A DNA stretch of 64,000 bases from Pampus argenteus. Lineage: Eukaryota > Chordata > Actinopteri > Scombriformes > Stromateidae. The DNA is taken from the NCBI GenBank assembly GCA_036937835.1, contig CM072869.1, positions 10,700,001 through 10,764,000 on the forward strand. The letters are read 5' to 3'. This document shows, one piece after another, positions 12,651-26,325 of the stretch; within the stretch, counting starts at the first letter, position 1; each line of letters opens with the position of its first letter. Both the position numbers and the translations under genes were made by a program. Below the pieces are notes generated by a model, which worked only from the letters and a program-made list of their open reading frames with translations, was not told the origin of the DNA and did no database searches.

Positions 12651-15600
12651 TTGAGACACAGTCACTTGTAAGCTTGTGTGATTATTATGAATATTGACAT
12701 AAATAAAGCTTATGATGATGCTATAATAATAATAATAATATCTGTTATTAAAATAAGTCTATTGTTATTGCTTTGCAATCACATTCAACAATGACAACTG
12801 GTATTTAAGTAGGCATTGCATCATCCTAAAGACCCTCTTTATCTTAGCTTCATTCATCACTGTCACCGTTACAGATGGTTGGTGTGTACCTCCATCCAAG
12901 TCTGTGTTTTGTTCTTTTTCTGAGCAGCAAACCTTTACTGCATTTCCACTGAACCAAACATATCCATGTATCTGTTCCACTGGTCTTTTCTGTCTTTAAT
13001 GTGGCCATGTGTGTATTTTTTATTTTTTTTGTTCAACTTGTGAATATTTGGCAAAGTTTTATATGGCCCTAGTGACGCGGACATACTGCAGATCACTATT
13101 GTCTGTCTATTTATTGTCATTGAGTTCAAGTTGTGAAATTAAATGGGTGTTTTATGTCCCCCCATTCATGCTAGAACAGAGAATATAGCTTGATTACAAG
13201 TATTTATTAATTAGGGAAAGTCAAAAAGAAGCAAGAGGCTTGTTTGGCAGGATTAAAACAGATTTAGTGGCTGTGTTGTTTCTATGGGATGAAAACAGCT
13301 TGATTCTTTTCACTTTTGAAAGTCAACCCAAGCCCCTTATTCTTCCAGATGAAATACAGAAGCAGATGCTGTGACTAAATGTGTCAGTTTGAAATTGTTT
13401 CTTGTGCTAATTTCGATTTTTTTCAAATTCCACTTTTAATAAATTGTAATTGTAATCCCTGTTAAAAGATGCATGTAAAAACAAATTTGAATGAATGCAG
13501 TTAATTTTTTTTTTTAGCTGATTTTGCTTTCTACAGGTTACGAAATTCCTAAACTTTCATCATATCTCAGCAAAATTATTTCAAGCATTTGCAGGTTTCA
13601 TGTAAAAGTATATTTCCAGTGAATCCCTTTTCTTGTCATTATCCCTGTCATTTGATGTGTTGCAGTCTGAATCACCCCAGAGCCCTAAATTCAGGTATGC
13701 TCACAAATCTTTCAGCATACATCCCAGTTGCAGTTTTTCTTTGCTGACTAGGGAGGTTCTCATCTTATGGGTTGTGAGTTTCACAACAGTTCATCCATCT
13801 GAAGCTCAGTTGTAGCAGCAGCAGCAACACCGTAAGCAAAAAAAGGTGATGATAATGTAGAGACACACCGTTTGCTTCTGGGACCACTGCACTTTATTAT
13901 GAAGTGATGGATGTTCTTTCCCAAACCCACCAATGTCATCTTCAACTCAGTACTTACAGTACATACCATGGTGTGTAGCAGGGTAGCCAGTAGGCGATTT
14001 GAGTTGGATGGGATGGGGGGATGGTGGGGGGTTAGCCCATGTTAACCTGCAATCGCCCTCTCCTTCCCCTACTAGCAGAGAGTGTGCAGGGGCAGCGGGG
14101 TTGTTTAGTTGAATATGTTAATTCAGTCTGTCTGACTCATTCATTCTTTACCTGACTGAGATTTGTGCAAGTTACAATCTATGACCCGACCATGGCTCTG
14201 AAACAATAAATATCCGCAGCCTAACTGTACTGTGTATTTATAAATCTGTGGTGTTGAACCTTTTTCTCTCAGTCCCGCCCTTCTGCCAATTTCATCTTCC
14301 ATCTATAATATTCTCTAAACTACTATAAATACACAATTCTATATTATATTCTATGTAATCTAAAGATCATAAAGTGTCACCTTTATGATCGAAGTAGCAA
14401 CATGTAGTTGTGGGGTGCTCCCATTGGGCCCAAATTCTAAGGATGACTTGGCAAATTCATTTGACTGTGGAAAGACAATGTGTTTCAGACATTTCTATCA
14501 GGCCCTGAGCAATAAGATCATAAGCACAGGAATATTTAAATCTTTCTTTAAATCTCAGACTTTGTGTCATATTTTTTTGTAAGACTCACCAGTGAGGCTG
14601 CCTACTGCCTGCAGCTCTGGATGACATCATCACTCCCAGAGCTGCATGACTGAGTAGATGTTGGAAAGACAGTGGGGGGGAAAGGGCCTGCAGCAAAAAG
14701 TGCAGACTCTCACGCCACCTCGGTCCCAGTTTCACCAGACCACATGCCACCCTGTGCAGCCAAGCCATGCCATTCTAGCTTCCCCCTGGGCAAACAAAGA
14801 CCCCTTTCAGGCCAGTCCCTACTGTGATCATGCAGAGCAGAAACAATCTGTTCCTCTTGGCTGCTCACTGTGAAGTGACCCAGCCTTTTCCTCGCTACAG
14901 CTTTACTGGTTTTTGCAACACTTAACCCACCAGAGTATGTCTCATTTTTGATTTCCCTGCTTGATGTCCATTAGAGGCTGAGATGAGCCATCCCCTCAAC
15001 TTTCTCTGGCATTGCATCAGTGTATTCGCTTTTTGATGTACAGATGTACATGGTCTGTAGCCTTTAAAGCAAACCAGGAACTAATGAAGACAACTTTAGG
15101 TAGCGCTATTCATAATAACATAACATTTAAGACGATTTATTGCAAAATGGCAAAACACCCAAATAAGAAATTTAATAAAATTAGTACAAGCTCATTTTCA
15201 TATGATTTACATTTATCTAGTGCAATATTGGGTTTCCCACCAACAACTAGGTATTCCAGGTTAGCTGGAACATAGCTGTACATTGCTTCACAGTAAAAGT
15301 TTTCCAGGCACAGAGAGTATGGTAAAAGCAGGGCACAGATGAGACGCAGATGAAAGGCCTTTACAGTGACACAGCAGCATGCATGTACGTGGCGGTATTT
15401 AAGCTTACCTGTAATTCTAACTTGTTGATCTTGTTGAAAAACACTGTTTAGAATCTATATATTGCAAATGCAGGTTTTTAAAAAAAAAAAATATATTACT
15501 GTATTTATCATTGAAGTGTTCAGCACATCCATTACACACCACATATCTTGTCCATATCCTGCAGCCTTAGACACATTGATGTTAGCATGAAAGTGGGACA

Positions 15601-17098
15601 GTAACTGAAGGTATTTTGATGATACTGAGTGGCTTTGCTGAACTTGCTCTCCTTTTTGATGGCTTAAGATGCTCCAGGGCCAGAATGCTGTTTGTTTGAC
15701 TGACGAGGTTCAAACTGGGCTGTCTGGACCAGAATTCACCTGCACTCCCATCAGCCCTCTGGGGTGATGTCATATCTCGAGTCTGTCAATCAGTGGTCGC
15801 CCATTTCATTCTACCTGCAGCATCAATTCACTGGCCTCATTCAGTCACTCTCTGCAGTAGTCAAGGTGTTCAAGAAGCCTGGACCAGCACATAAAAGCCT
15901 CTGAGGCCTCAAGACACATTTAAGGTTATCAGGGAACCTTATGTTTGCTTGTAGAACTGAGGAAATGAAAATGAAAAAAAATGAAACAAGTATATGTTTT
16001 TATGAGAATGAAGCAGAATATAAAAAGTGAATTATAACAATATAATTTATAATAATTTGGGCAATCTGATTGGCAATGTCATTGGTTTAGATCCTTGCTG
16101 TAGATATTTCTCTCTAGTAAACCATATAATTGTTCTGCCTTGACACGTGTGGTGTTAAATTCACACAGTCTCTCCTTGTCGTTTGTCGTAATTTGCTATT
16201 TAATTTATTAAATAATAATCAATCGCTGAGCGAGATGTATTTGTCAGGGAACTGACCTGTTGTTTTTCACCAGTCACCTCTCTGTCCCTTTTCATTGCCA
16301 AAGAGACCAGAGAACAGAACACCTGATTCATGTAACCCAGTACTGACTTTATTTGCATCCCCCCTGAGTGTTGATACATCGGATCAAGTAATAAATTAAC
16401 AATTAATACTTAAAGTTTTGGTTTGTGTTTTTTGTGCTGATATTACACAATATTTCAGCTCTGTATCATCATTATGGATCTGGGAAAGTTTTCTTTAAAT
16501 CTAGGATAAGCATAATAAAAAAAACTCCTAGTATTCCCAGTTAAATTATTTGTATTATATTCATTTGGTTGTCTGTATTCCTCAATGTCTGTTGACTGTC
16601 AGTTACTGTGAGAACAATTTCTTAGTGCTACTCATAAATGGAGTTTGGTATTCAAAAGGGAAATACAAGGAGCTCTCTATTTATGGTCACACTGACAACC
16701 TACTTTTTCCGCTGTGGCATTACAGATTTTACCCAGTTAAGTAGAAATCTCATGTAAAGACACTCATTTTCTAATGTGAAGATGCAGCTAAGTGGAAGAT
16801 TTTCATACTCAGAAGAAGGATGAGACGACACAGCAGCTGTTGGTCTGAACGAATGTTGCTATCATTGCTGCATTTGACTTAATTTCTTTTCTTTTCAGCT
16901 GATACTGATAACTGATAATTTCACATTTATGTATTTTGAAACTATAACATGTAGTTTATGCACACCTAAAAGTACGGAAGGCTAAGATGTAGTGAGCAAA
17001 GATGGATGATTTAGTATTCTATATCTCTGACCTAATCAAACATAAAACATAATTAGTTTTTATAGAACATCTATCAATTCAGACATTCAGTCATTGTA

Positions 17099-17440
17099 CA
17101 CTGCTCACAAAAATTAAAGGAACACTTTTTTTTATTGGGCCTGGCATGAATTGAATTAAACCCGTCTGATAATTTTCTGGTTGGTTAAGCAGCTGAGGGC
17201 CTCGATAATCAATTTCAGCTGTATTGGTGTTTATGGAATTAACAACAGGTGCACTTCAGTGGCAACAATTAGAAAACCCTCAAAACAGGACTGGTTTTAC
17301 ACATGGAGGTCATTTCAAGTTTCTCCCTCTTGATCTTTTTTGGCTGGTTTTCCACTTGTGCTGATTTTGGCTTGCGTAATTATCTCTACTGGCAGTATGA
17401 GGCGATTCCATAACCCTACAGAAGTTGCACAGGTTGTCCA
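17099..17440 (+). mobile_element. Truncated Tc1/IS630-like DNA transposon (5' half)
   Basis: It begins after a TA dinucleotide with CACTGCTCACAAAAATTAAA, which matches my memory of the terminal repeat of a fish Tc1/IS630-type element (typically CACTGCTCAAAAAAATAAAG). About 300 bases further on, an ATG at 17397 opens the transposase N-terminus MRRFHNPTEVAQVV, the start of its helix-turn-helix region. Homology stops abruptly after AGGTTGTCCA at 17440 and unrelated AT-rich sequence follows. The copy therefore lost the rest of the transposase and its right terminal repeat and cannot move by itself. Confidence 0.75.
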
Positions 17441-20400
17441 AATAAAGTTTTATTTTTATGGAATGAAAAATGTCCACACAGACGATGCTGTCTAGTCTAC
17501 ACTGCGTGATTCTACGCAGGTGCAGCAGTTTGACGTCGTGAGCTTGACAACAGCTGCTGCGCTTGTTAAGTCAGTGTAACTTCATATGCAGTGAAGCCTC
17601 ATATTATCACATCTATTTAACGCCTACAATTTAATTATCGGAATAATACATATTTTATATTACAATTTATTGGTTTAAATATATATCAAGCGTCCCTAGC
17701 TGTATTGTGTTTCTATAGTTTACAGCGTAAACTTGTATACAAATAATTTCTGGTGTGCTTCTTTGTCTACACGTGTTATTTCTTTGCACCAGTTTTTCTA
17801 CATGTATCAGAAATGTATTTTCAGTAGAAACTCCAGATAAAGCAGTGTTTGGACTAACAGCAACTTTAGTGGTGAAATCAGCACCAAGTGCAGTTTTCAT
17901 TATGGTATCACATGTATTAATTTCTTCTTTGGAATACATTGGGAAGAAGAAAAAATAGTGTGAGCCTGATTGGCTGCACCTCCTACTCTACGTGCTTAGA
18001 AAGTGCACGTGCAATTTTGGTCTAATGTTCCAATATAGTATTTTTAGGAGGCAGATATTGGAACTTGGATATTTTGAGGCATATATGCTTTCTGGCTTTG
18101 TGTGTGCGTGCGTGCGTGTGCCAGGGAGAGATGATGGGTGGGTGTATGTACGTGCTGAGGCGATGATTCCCTCAACTCACAAGCAGCAGGTGAACACGCT
18201 TTTGTCTCCGTCCAAATCTTCCAATTTTAGGACTGCTCTCTCCTGCAAGACATTTGAACTGTGACAATCTGTCAGTGTCATTGCTATTTCATTTGACATT
18301 AGCAGCTACTTTCATCTTGACTATCAATTATTTGCTCAAACCATAATGTTTTTTTGGGAATGCATGTCCGGGATGATGCCTCATTGTTTTGCTTCAGGCA
18401 AATGATTCTTGAAGAGCTCCCTTCCCCCAATCTTGAGATGCCAGTTTGCTGTCGTGAACGATTAAAAGTAATAATTCTAAGTTAAACAGACAAGTTAAAC
18501 AGATTGTCTTTGATAATAATTTTAAATATTTTATTTTCCTAAGCTATATACAGTTGCATCTTACTCACTTTCCATTTGAAGTCTGGCACACTCAAATCAA
18601 TACCTTATATAAGCTGTGTGGGAGACAGCTGAGGATGAATTTGAGCCTCTGTTGCTTGAGAAGACTGGGTGCTATCATTACATTGTGTATGTTCTGCAAG
18701 ATATCACCTACTTTTGTTCACAGGGCATGCACTGAAGAGTAAGACCCCGAGTAAGAAAGGAGTGCTGCTCATGGATACCACTGTTGCTATGAGACTATTG
18801 AAAACATGTTTGAACCACAGCTCTGTTTTGAAAAAAAGTTGAAATATTTTTAACACCGAGTGCTTACGCCTATATGCGCCAGAATTATGCTAAGTCCTTT
18901 TACTAAGAACATGCAATAATTTTCATGGATTTCGGGGAGAATAAGATGCCAGTGCTGTAAAAGTACATCAGACATTTGTAGATTCTCTGTGCCGCGTCCT
19001 TCTGTCTCTCTTACTGTCAACCGCTGTCTCATCAGCTTATGAAGGACAATATTTTCACATGGCATGAATAACAGGGAGAGAAAAGGCCATGTTTGCCCCT
19101 CCGGGCTTGTGTTGAGTGTTAGGAGGTTGAGCAAAGTGGTTACGGGAATACACTCATTGTCAGTTATGGTTTTGGAAAGGCCACAATTCTCAGGTCATAT
19201 GACAAAAGGTGTTTGAAATGACTGTCAGCTAAAAAGCTTGAGGATACAGTAGTTATGTGTGTGTTGGTTTTGTTAATGTATCATCCTCTTACCTGAAATG
19301 CTGAAAGCCATATTCAGTCTCTGCTCTTGTCTTACATCATAATGTGCGTTGGATCCCATATGATCTCATGGAAAGTTATTAACCTTTACAGCCTGCAGGG
19401 CCGTAAGACAATCAGCACCATGTCTACCCCGAGGAGAACAGGCTAAGCTGGATGGGACTGAAACTGAAAGGAGGCTAAAAGAGATCCCATAACTGCCTTT
19501 TGAAAGTTCTATTTTTATGCTCCACTCCTGGAGATTCATCCTAAGAGGCTTAATTTATATTAGCGCTACAATCAGATTTCTCTCAAAATACCCGTTTTAA
19601 ATTAAGCATGCAAACCAATTAAGTTTGTGGTTTTCTTCATTTTCTCCATGGTTAGCTGCAGAGGTGTCCACTGTCACAGGGATCATATTCCTAAACCACT
19701 CGTTTTAATGTGAACAAGCTCCTGTCAGTTTATTTAGGTGACACACAGCTGGACAAATATGTCGGGCATCTGCCGGCATCAAGGTGTGTTTCCTGTTGCT
19801 AAGCACTTACTTTGATATCAAGTTTATCTGAATTATTTTAGCACCAGTTTTTGTTTAATTTTGTTATATTTCTCAAAAAGAGAATGTCAGCTATATGAGG
19901 CTGAAACGTATTTGTACAGCTCAGCTTCCTCTATAAAAAACTGTTATAGCACCTATAAGCAAATCTTTCAAAGCAATCATCATCCCTGTTTTCAAATATT
20001 GCTTAAACAATATGACAATGACATTTTCTGTATGACTTTTGAAGTTGAATGTTGTACACTGTACATAATGAGAGCTTAGCAATAGAGCTTCACACACATT
20101 GCGAACAGTTTATGAAATATCCTTTTTGAGAAGAGGATATCACAGCCTTGTCATAGGATTAAGTTAATTCTGACATTTCCTTCATTGGATAGCCACTTTG
20201 TTTACGTTTGTCCTCATTAAAACGTGGATCAAAGAAAATCATTCAAGAGTGTCTAATTTAACAGTGTCAAGGATTAAGAATAGGGTTACTCCTCCTTGTC
20301 GCTTCATAAGTGACACTACAGTAAATCTCTCAAACAAGATGTCACTCCAAATTCCCGGCCAACAACTCAGCAGCACTTTTTAACATGTCCTTGCCTTCGC

Positions 20401-23089
20401 TGTTTGGTGCAGCACAGTGGGTTTGCAGACAGCAGCCGCCCTCGCTTTCATAGGTAAACTCTTCATGACTGTCACACGAAGTAATGAAGTAAAATAACAC
20501 AATTTTAAATAACTATTGTGTCTGTAAGATGGTGAAAACTAAGACGAGAGCTGCTGTGCCCTCACTACCTACATTGGGACAGTTTGATGTGTGTAGTTCC
20601 TGCTGTGGTGTACAGTACAGTAGCCAAAGATTACATCACATCTGATTAGATCAATACAAAACAAGGCTTACATATTTAGACACATTACTCTATAGTGCTA
20701 GGACTTGCCACAGTCCTCTGTGAGTTTTCAAAGACTGCTCAGCTGCATTGAAATAGCTTCTTTTTTTTTTCCCAGTAGGCTGTTCAATTGTGTGTGACTA
20801 ATAAGATCATTTTCTAATTTCCCCATTATAGTAGAGCCTGGCATTACTTGGCTTTAATCAGTCTTTTGAAGGATATTTCACCTTGGTCTAATAATACAGT
20901 CATCAACATTAGAGAGTTTTGGAATATGTTAGTCCATGTGCAACAAACCATGCATATTTAAATGACTACTGGTGATTTTTCAAAGTAAGAAACACTGTTT
21001 AAACATTTTTTTTTACTACTTTAATATAAAAATCAATTTGCAGAAACTTGATTCAACTCTGTAATTCGCTGCAGTGAACAATCTAGTTTTATTGCCCTCA
21101 CAGTCTCATACAGATTAATTTAAAAAGTTTTCTCTGCAACACACTAGAAAAATACTAAATGCTAAAGACAAACAACTACCCTAAATATTAAAATCTTACA
21201 GCAGCCTCTGAGTCTGAGAAGATTACATTTCCCTTGGGCCTCCATTAGACCATTGACACACAGGGGCAGTGCTGGTCCTTTCACGCCTGTGTGCACAGGC
21301 AGCCAGTCTCTAGGGCCAAACAGCTTTCTGCATTTTTATGGCTGGATTCACCACTGTAAAGTGATCTTTCCCGGGGCTCTGGAGACAATGGGTGAAGTGG
21401 TACCACGGAGGGCCCCTCTGCTCAACATGAAATGTCTAAAACAGCCTCAGGGTGTTAATTCTAAGAAATGGAGCTCAGCATTTTTCCATCAGTCAATCAG
21501 TGTGTTTTCTGCCAGGGACACGAGTACATCTCTTGCTATACGGTACCACATACTTCATGACGTAGCAGTAGTGGTTTTCTTCAGAAAGCTAAACAGACTG
21601 ATTTACAGTACACAGTGCCAAGTATAATTGATGTCATGCTTTAAAACAGAAATCCATAGGTTTTGACATGTCCTCCAACTACAGCAAAGATAGAAGTGTC
21701 ATTTTGTTACATCGTCTTTGCAGCTATCAAGCATAGTAAAATATCCAATTAGGTAACTTGAATGTAAATTAATATTGTATAGAAATATCATTTTTAGGTT
21801 TCTAAAGCCGCCTGTCAATACACTGGTCAGTGCTATTGGTTTGCTTCTCAGAGAAAGTCGGAAAGTTGGAGACCCTGAGTGCAGGAGGTTTTGCACTAGA
21901 GAATCATGCATTTGATTAGATATACAAGACATCTTCTCATTTACTCATTCAAAAGGTGTGTCTGTAAAAAGATTTAAATTCCATTACTAAGTTGTTAAAT
22001 TAGTCAGTGGTGTTCAAAAGCTCTTAATTATGCAGATGGGAAAGAGCCTCTCATGTTTCTCTGACCACAGAGACTCTTGTCATTGTATCCGTGATCTGCA
22101 GATATGCTACAGACACTCAGGACAACACGGAAACAGAGCCTACTGTATGTCTGTGGGTCTCAGTTTAAGCGCTTTGATTGAAACAATACAATCACTGACC
22201 CAAAGCTCATTCAGACAAAATGCGCCCCATTACAAAGGATCTCTTCTGGAATTTCTGCCTTCTGACATAAACGGGTTGCATCTTAACTCTGTTATCCTCT
22301 TCTGAAGCTATTTATTAACCACCCCAGACTAGATGATCTGCCCGTCATCACCTCTCTGGTCAACACTGGTTCTAAGCTCTTAGATGAGTTGACTGTTTCA
22401 GACAAAGTAGCCTCACATTAGACTAACTTAATGTGACAGAGGAGGGGTGAATCTCGGGGAGGAAAATCTCTATAGATGGAGCCCTGAGGCTTGTTCTTCA
22501 CTGCAAACTAACTGATTTTGAATTGCAAAATTATCATTCACAGGTGTTCAAACCAAAACAGTAGTCATTGTTCTGTGTTTTTAGGAATGTTGCTATGAAT
22601 GATAGTCACTATCCAGATTTAAGCTGATATTCAGAGTAATTCAGTCAAAAGTACAGGTAAGATAGCAAAAGGGTAATTCCCAACTGATTTCTCTTGTGAT
22701 TTCAGCCTACTTCACAGAAATAGGAGAGATTGCTGCTGGGAAATTACTCTTTTCAATAATGATAGAAAAAGACCAAGAATTCAGAAGGGAAATTACAGTT
22801 TGACAGTAAAAAAAATAGATAACTGCGTTTGATGAATTGTCCTCTTTCCCACTAAGGCTTTTCCTTCTGCCCTCTATCTGGTGTAGTCTTGCTTTTAAAG
22901 ATCTGACAGCTGTAGACTTTTAAAAGACACACACACACACACACTTTAACCAGCTGTTTTGTTTGTGTCAACAGATCTCTAAAGTAGCAGTAAAAAGGAC
23001 AGTGTTGCAAGCAAAATATGAAATGTGATAAATAGGAGGAGAATTGAATTTTCAAAATTGCCTGTAAATGCACAGATGCAATGCTCTGA

Positions 23090-23480
23090 TGCAGGAAGGC
23101 AATCAGTGCACAGTCAGGAGGGTGTTGTGAGATAAAACCAGTAAGTGTGCACCCTCACGGAAAGGGGTTTCGCATTATCAGCACAGATAATCTTGCCAAA
23201 CAAAAGGTGCCATGTTACTGGAACAATTACGCCCGGTGGGTGCCCATGCATATTTTCCTTTGCCTGACAAGAGGTTAACTTTGGAATAGAGGATGAGGCT
23301 GGGGCTCAGTGAGCTTGCCACCTCCTTGTTTAACAAAAAAAAGCCCAGGGCTGAGGGAAACTGTGAAGGTTATAGCCCGAGACCAATTAGTAGATCATGT
23401 ATTCCAGCTTTTAACAGTAACTTCTCGCAATGACCCTGCCAGGGAATAGTCTCTTAAATGCCTTTCATGAAATTGAGACT
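23090..23480. promoter_or_regulatory. Candidate conserved non-coding element
   Basis: A repeat-free region with higher GC than its neighbours. It contains GCACAGATAATC (a GATA-type core), a CAATTA core, CATGCATATTTTCC (octamer-like) and CCAATTAG. The density of clean homeodomain, POU and GATA-like cores within 400 bases suggests an enhancer, but this is inference only. Confidence 0.25.
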
Positions 23481-24369
23481 GATGAAAAACCACTAAAGGC
23501 TCACAGGCACTAACAGCTGCCCCTGCCAAGAAATCCAATAGTGCACTGCTTATGGTTATAGCACTGATAAACAACGGACATTAGTCAATGTGTGAATGAG
23601 TCTTTGCCAACATCTCAAAGGTGCATGTCTGATATAATGTGTTATGCCTGTAGGCTAAACGTAGATGTAGTTATGATAATACTGCATGCTGTATGAGTGC
23701 CCAGTTCTTATTCCTGTAGAGGTTAACGGTGCATGAGGAAAAAATGTCAGGTCTGAGGGGCTGATTTAGTCTGAATTGGCAACACTGAGTCATTGCCCGA
23801 CAGCCTTTCACTACACTGGGTAAGACTGGACTAGGACATCACCACTAGGGCTGTGATAATGCTAGAGACATTGTTAATATGCTAATCCCAAGCATGACAC
23901 CAATTGTGCTGCTCATTCTGTTCTGGGGGTATTTGTCACACTTTTTAGTAAGAAAAAGTGATGCGCATAAGGAGAACAACTAAAATGAATATGTATGTAG
24001 ACCAGAAAGGTGGGTAGTTGAAAAAACAAAACATGTAAAGCTGGTTTGCCAATCCAATGACAGGGTAGTATATTTGTGTTATCCTTGCTCTGATTATTCA
24101 AATCCTTGCTCCATGTAGTGCATTTTGAAGAAGTTGTACCCACAATGTTTCAGCTGTACTGTATGTGCAGCTGAGAGATGTGAGAAACTATTAAAGCCAA
24201 GCTGGCAGTGAAATCCGTCACTGGTGGGAAGGCACAGGATCATTTAGGCACACGTGACAAACAACTCTCCATCAAACGCACATCTAGATCTGGGTCAGGT
24301 GCTGAAGGTACTTCCTGTTTGTATCTCAGGAGTTGTGCTCACACAGTGTAGCAGTGGCTACTATTTATT

Positions 24370-24530
24370 AGACACTGACTGATGTAGTGGTCAGCTGATG
24401 TTATTGGCTGATATTGGCCTATCACCGATATATCGGTATTGGTGTATATGTGCTGATATCCTGCCTCATTACATATTTTTAGTGCCTGCCTTAAAAAATT
24501 GAATACCAGTCGCCTCTATTATTTATAAAT
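24370..24530. repeat. Dispersed fish repeat with ATCGGTAT-type core
   Basis: The segment GATATTGGCCTATCACCGAT followed by ATATCGGTATTGG matches a core I recall from a very abundant teleost DNA repeat (usually ATCGGCCGATATTGGCC). Ends and target duplication could not be defined, so the class is left open. Confidence 0.5.
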
Positions 24531-26291
24531 GACTGACTGCTATTATGAATGCTGTTCACTTCAGAGTGACAACACTGTATATGTATTGTGTCAAGCAGTT
24601 TAGAGCTCAATTATAAATAAGTTTCGACTGATCTTGATTTCTGTCCCATAGAGTTCTCCCTTAATCATAAAACCAACTCACATTTCACCCATGCAAAGCA
24701 TCTAACCACTGAGAAGCTTTAAAAGCAATTATCCATATCACTCTATCCACAGCTCTCTTTTGCTTTACTTATTCTCTCAATTCCTCACATTTCTGGGGCA
24801 AATGCTCACACATTCCCATCGTGTTTTGATGGCCCACTTTCAGCCTGGTGAGGCTGCTCTGCAAACTGTTCCTCTGGTTCTCAGCGTCATCTTGCATCAC
24901 ATTATATCTGTGTATGCCATTAAACATGGAGGCCTTTTCTCGTTTCAATTCAAGCTACAAAAAAAATAAAAATGTGTATCCTGTATAGACACGTTTATGA
25001 CTTTTACCGTTGTTCATCATTAAGATTGAGAGGCTGTTAAATGTATTTATTCCTTGGGATACCATTCTTACACCATGATGTCTTTGTCAGTGTTGTCCCC
25101 TTAGCAACTAGTTTTGATGATTGATGATCTTATACAGTCTTAAGATATTCTTACTACACTACTACTTCTGTTACAAGTGCTGTGTCTCCTTCAACTGTCC
25201 AGGGCTGTGTATAAGTTAATAACTCTTTTCAAGAGCTGCTGTTGAGCTACTACAATAATAGCAAATGTCAGACCATATGCTGATCAATTGGTTCCACACT
25301 TTAGGGAGATAAAGCATTATTTGTCTGATTTTATGGAGTGTTTGGCTGCTCTTTTTTCTTTAGAGATCCTCGTGACTACAGTAAATGGCATCATATGATA
25401 TCAGATGAAGTCTCTTTATACATTCACATTGACCAGTGGATCCAGTGCAAGTTATTTCTCTAAGAAATCATGTCCTTATAATATTGTCCTTATCTGATCC
25501 TTATCTAATGATAGTGATAATTGCTGGCTGGCTGTGGCTCAATAGGACGTTTTTAGAGTTTTATATAAAAGACACAGAACTCTTTCAGTTTATTTCTTAC
25601 TTGAGGCTTTTTCCAGCCTATTAGCCACTGGAGTTATCTTGAGAAGTTTATTTACAGAAATGGTTTGAGAATTAACCCCATATATGCAGTTTTTTTTAAC
25701 AGTCTGTATCTTTTTAAAATCTTTATTTAATTTGTTATAAAACACTGATTTACTGATTTACAATGTATTTATTTTATATATACTAGTGCTGGATGAGAAT
25801 TAACATTGACATTGATTGACCCTCTGTGATTACATTATAGTGCTACAGATTTATGTTGTCCAAATGACTGATTCCAAATAATTTTTTCAAATTTTTGCTT
25901 TAATCTAAAACGGTCAACATCAATGTACGTACCGTTTCTTGTTTCTTGCTGCAGTATGAAACACATTAATTAGGAAATTCGCTAGAATGACATGTAATTT
26001 CAGTTTCTCTGTGGGGCTTGACAGAGACATATGTGATTTTATGTTCCACAATAAAGGGAGATTCATTAACTGTAAGTGGTTGCTCTTTGCGTGCTCCCAA
26101 TCCCAGCTGGCAGGCAGGGTCATGACTTGAACTCCATGCAGCTCGGTCAGGAAACTGAATGAGTCTAACACATTAACCAGTGCAATTGCTCAGTTTTCTG
26201 GGACATAAGAAAGTAATCTGCTTATAAAATCAAAGAAAATCCCCTCAGGGCTCCAGGTATCTTTAGCTTTACACTGCACACACAGGCACAC

Positions 26292-26295
<4 letters not shown>

Positions 26296-26324
<29 letters not shown>
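26296..26324. repeat. (CA)n microsatellite
   Basis: About 14 CA units, preceded by interrupted CACA-rich sequence from about 26277. Confidence 0.9.

Positions 26325-26325
<1 letters not shown>

Noticed and set aside
21253..21627. 124-codon plus-strand open frame
   Set aside because: The sequence resembles no family I know and has biased composition without codon periodicity. It might be a conserved non-coding stretch, but nothing supports a protein.
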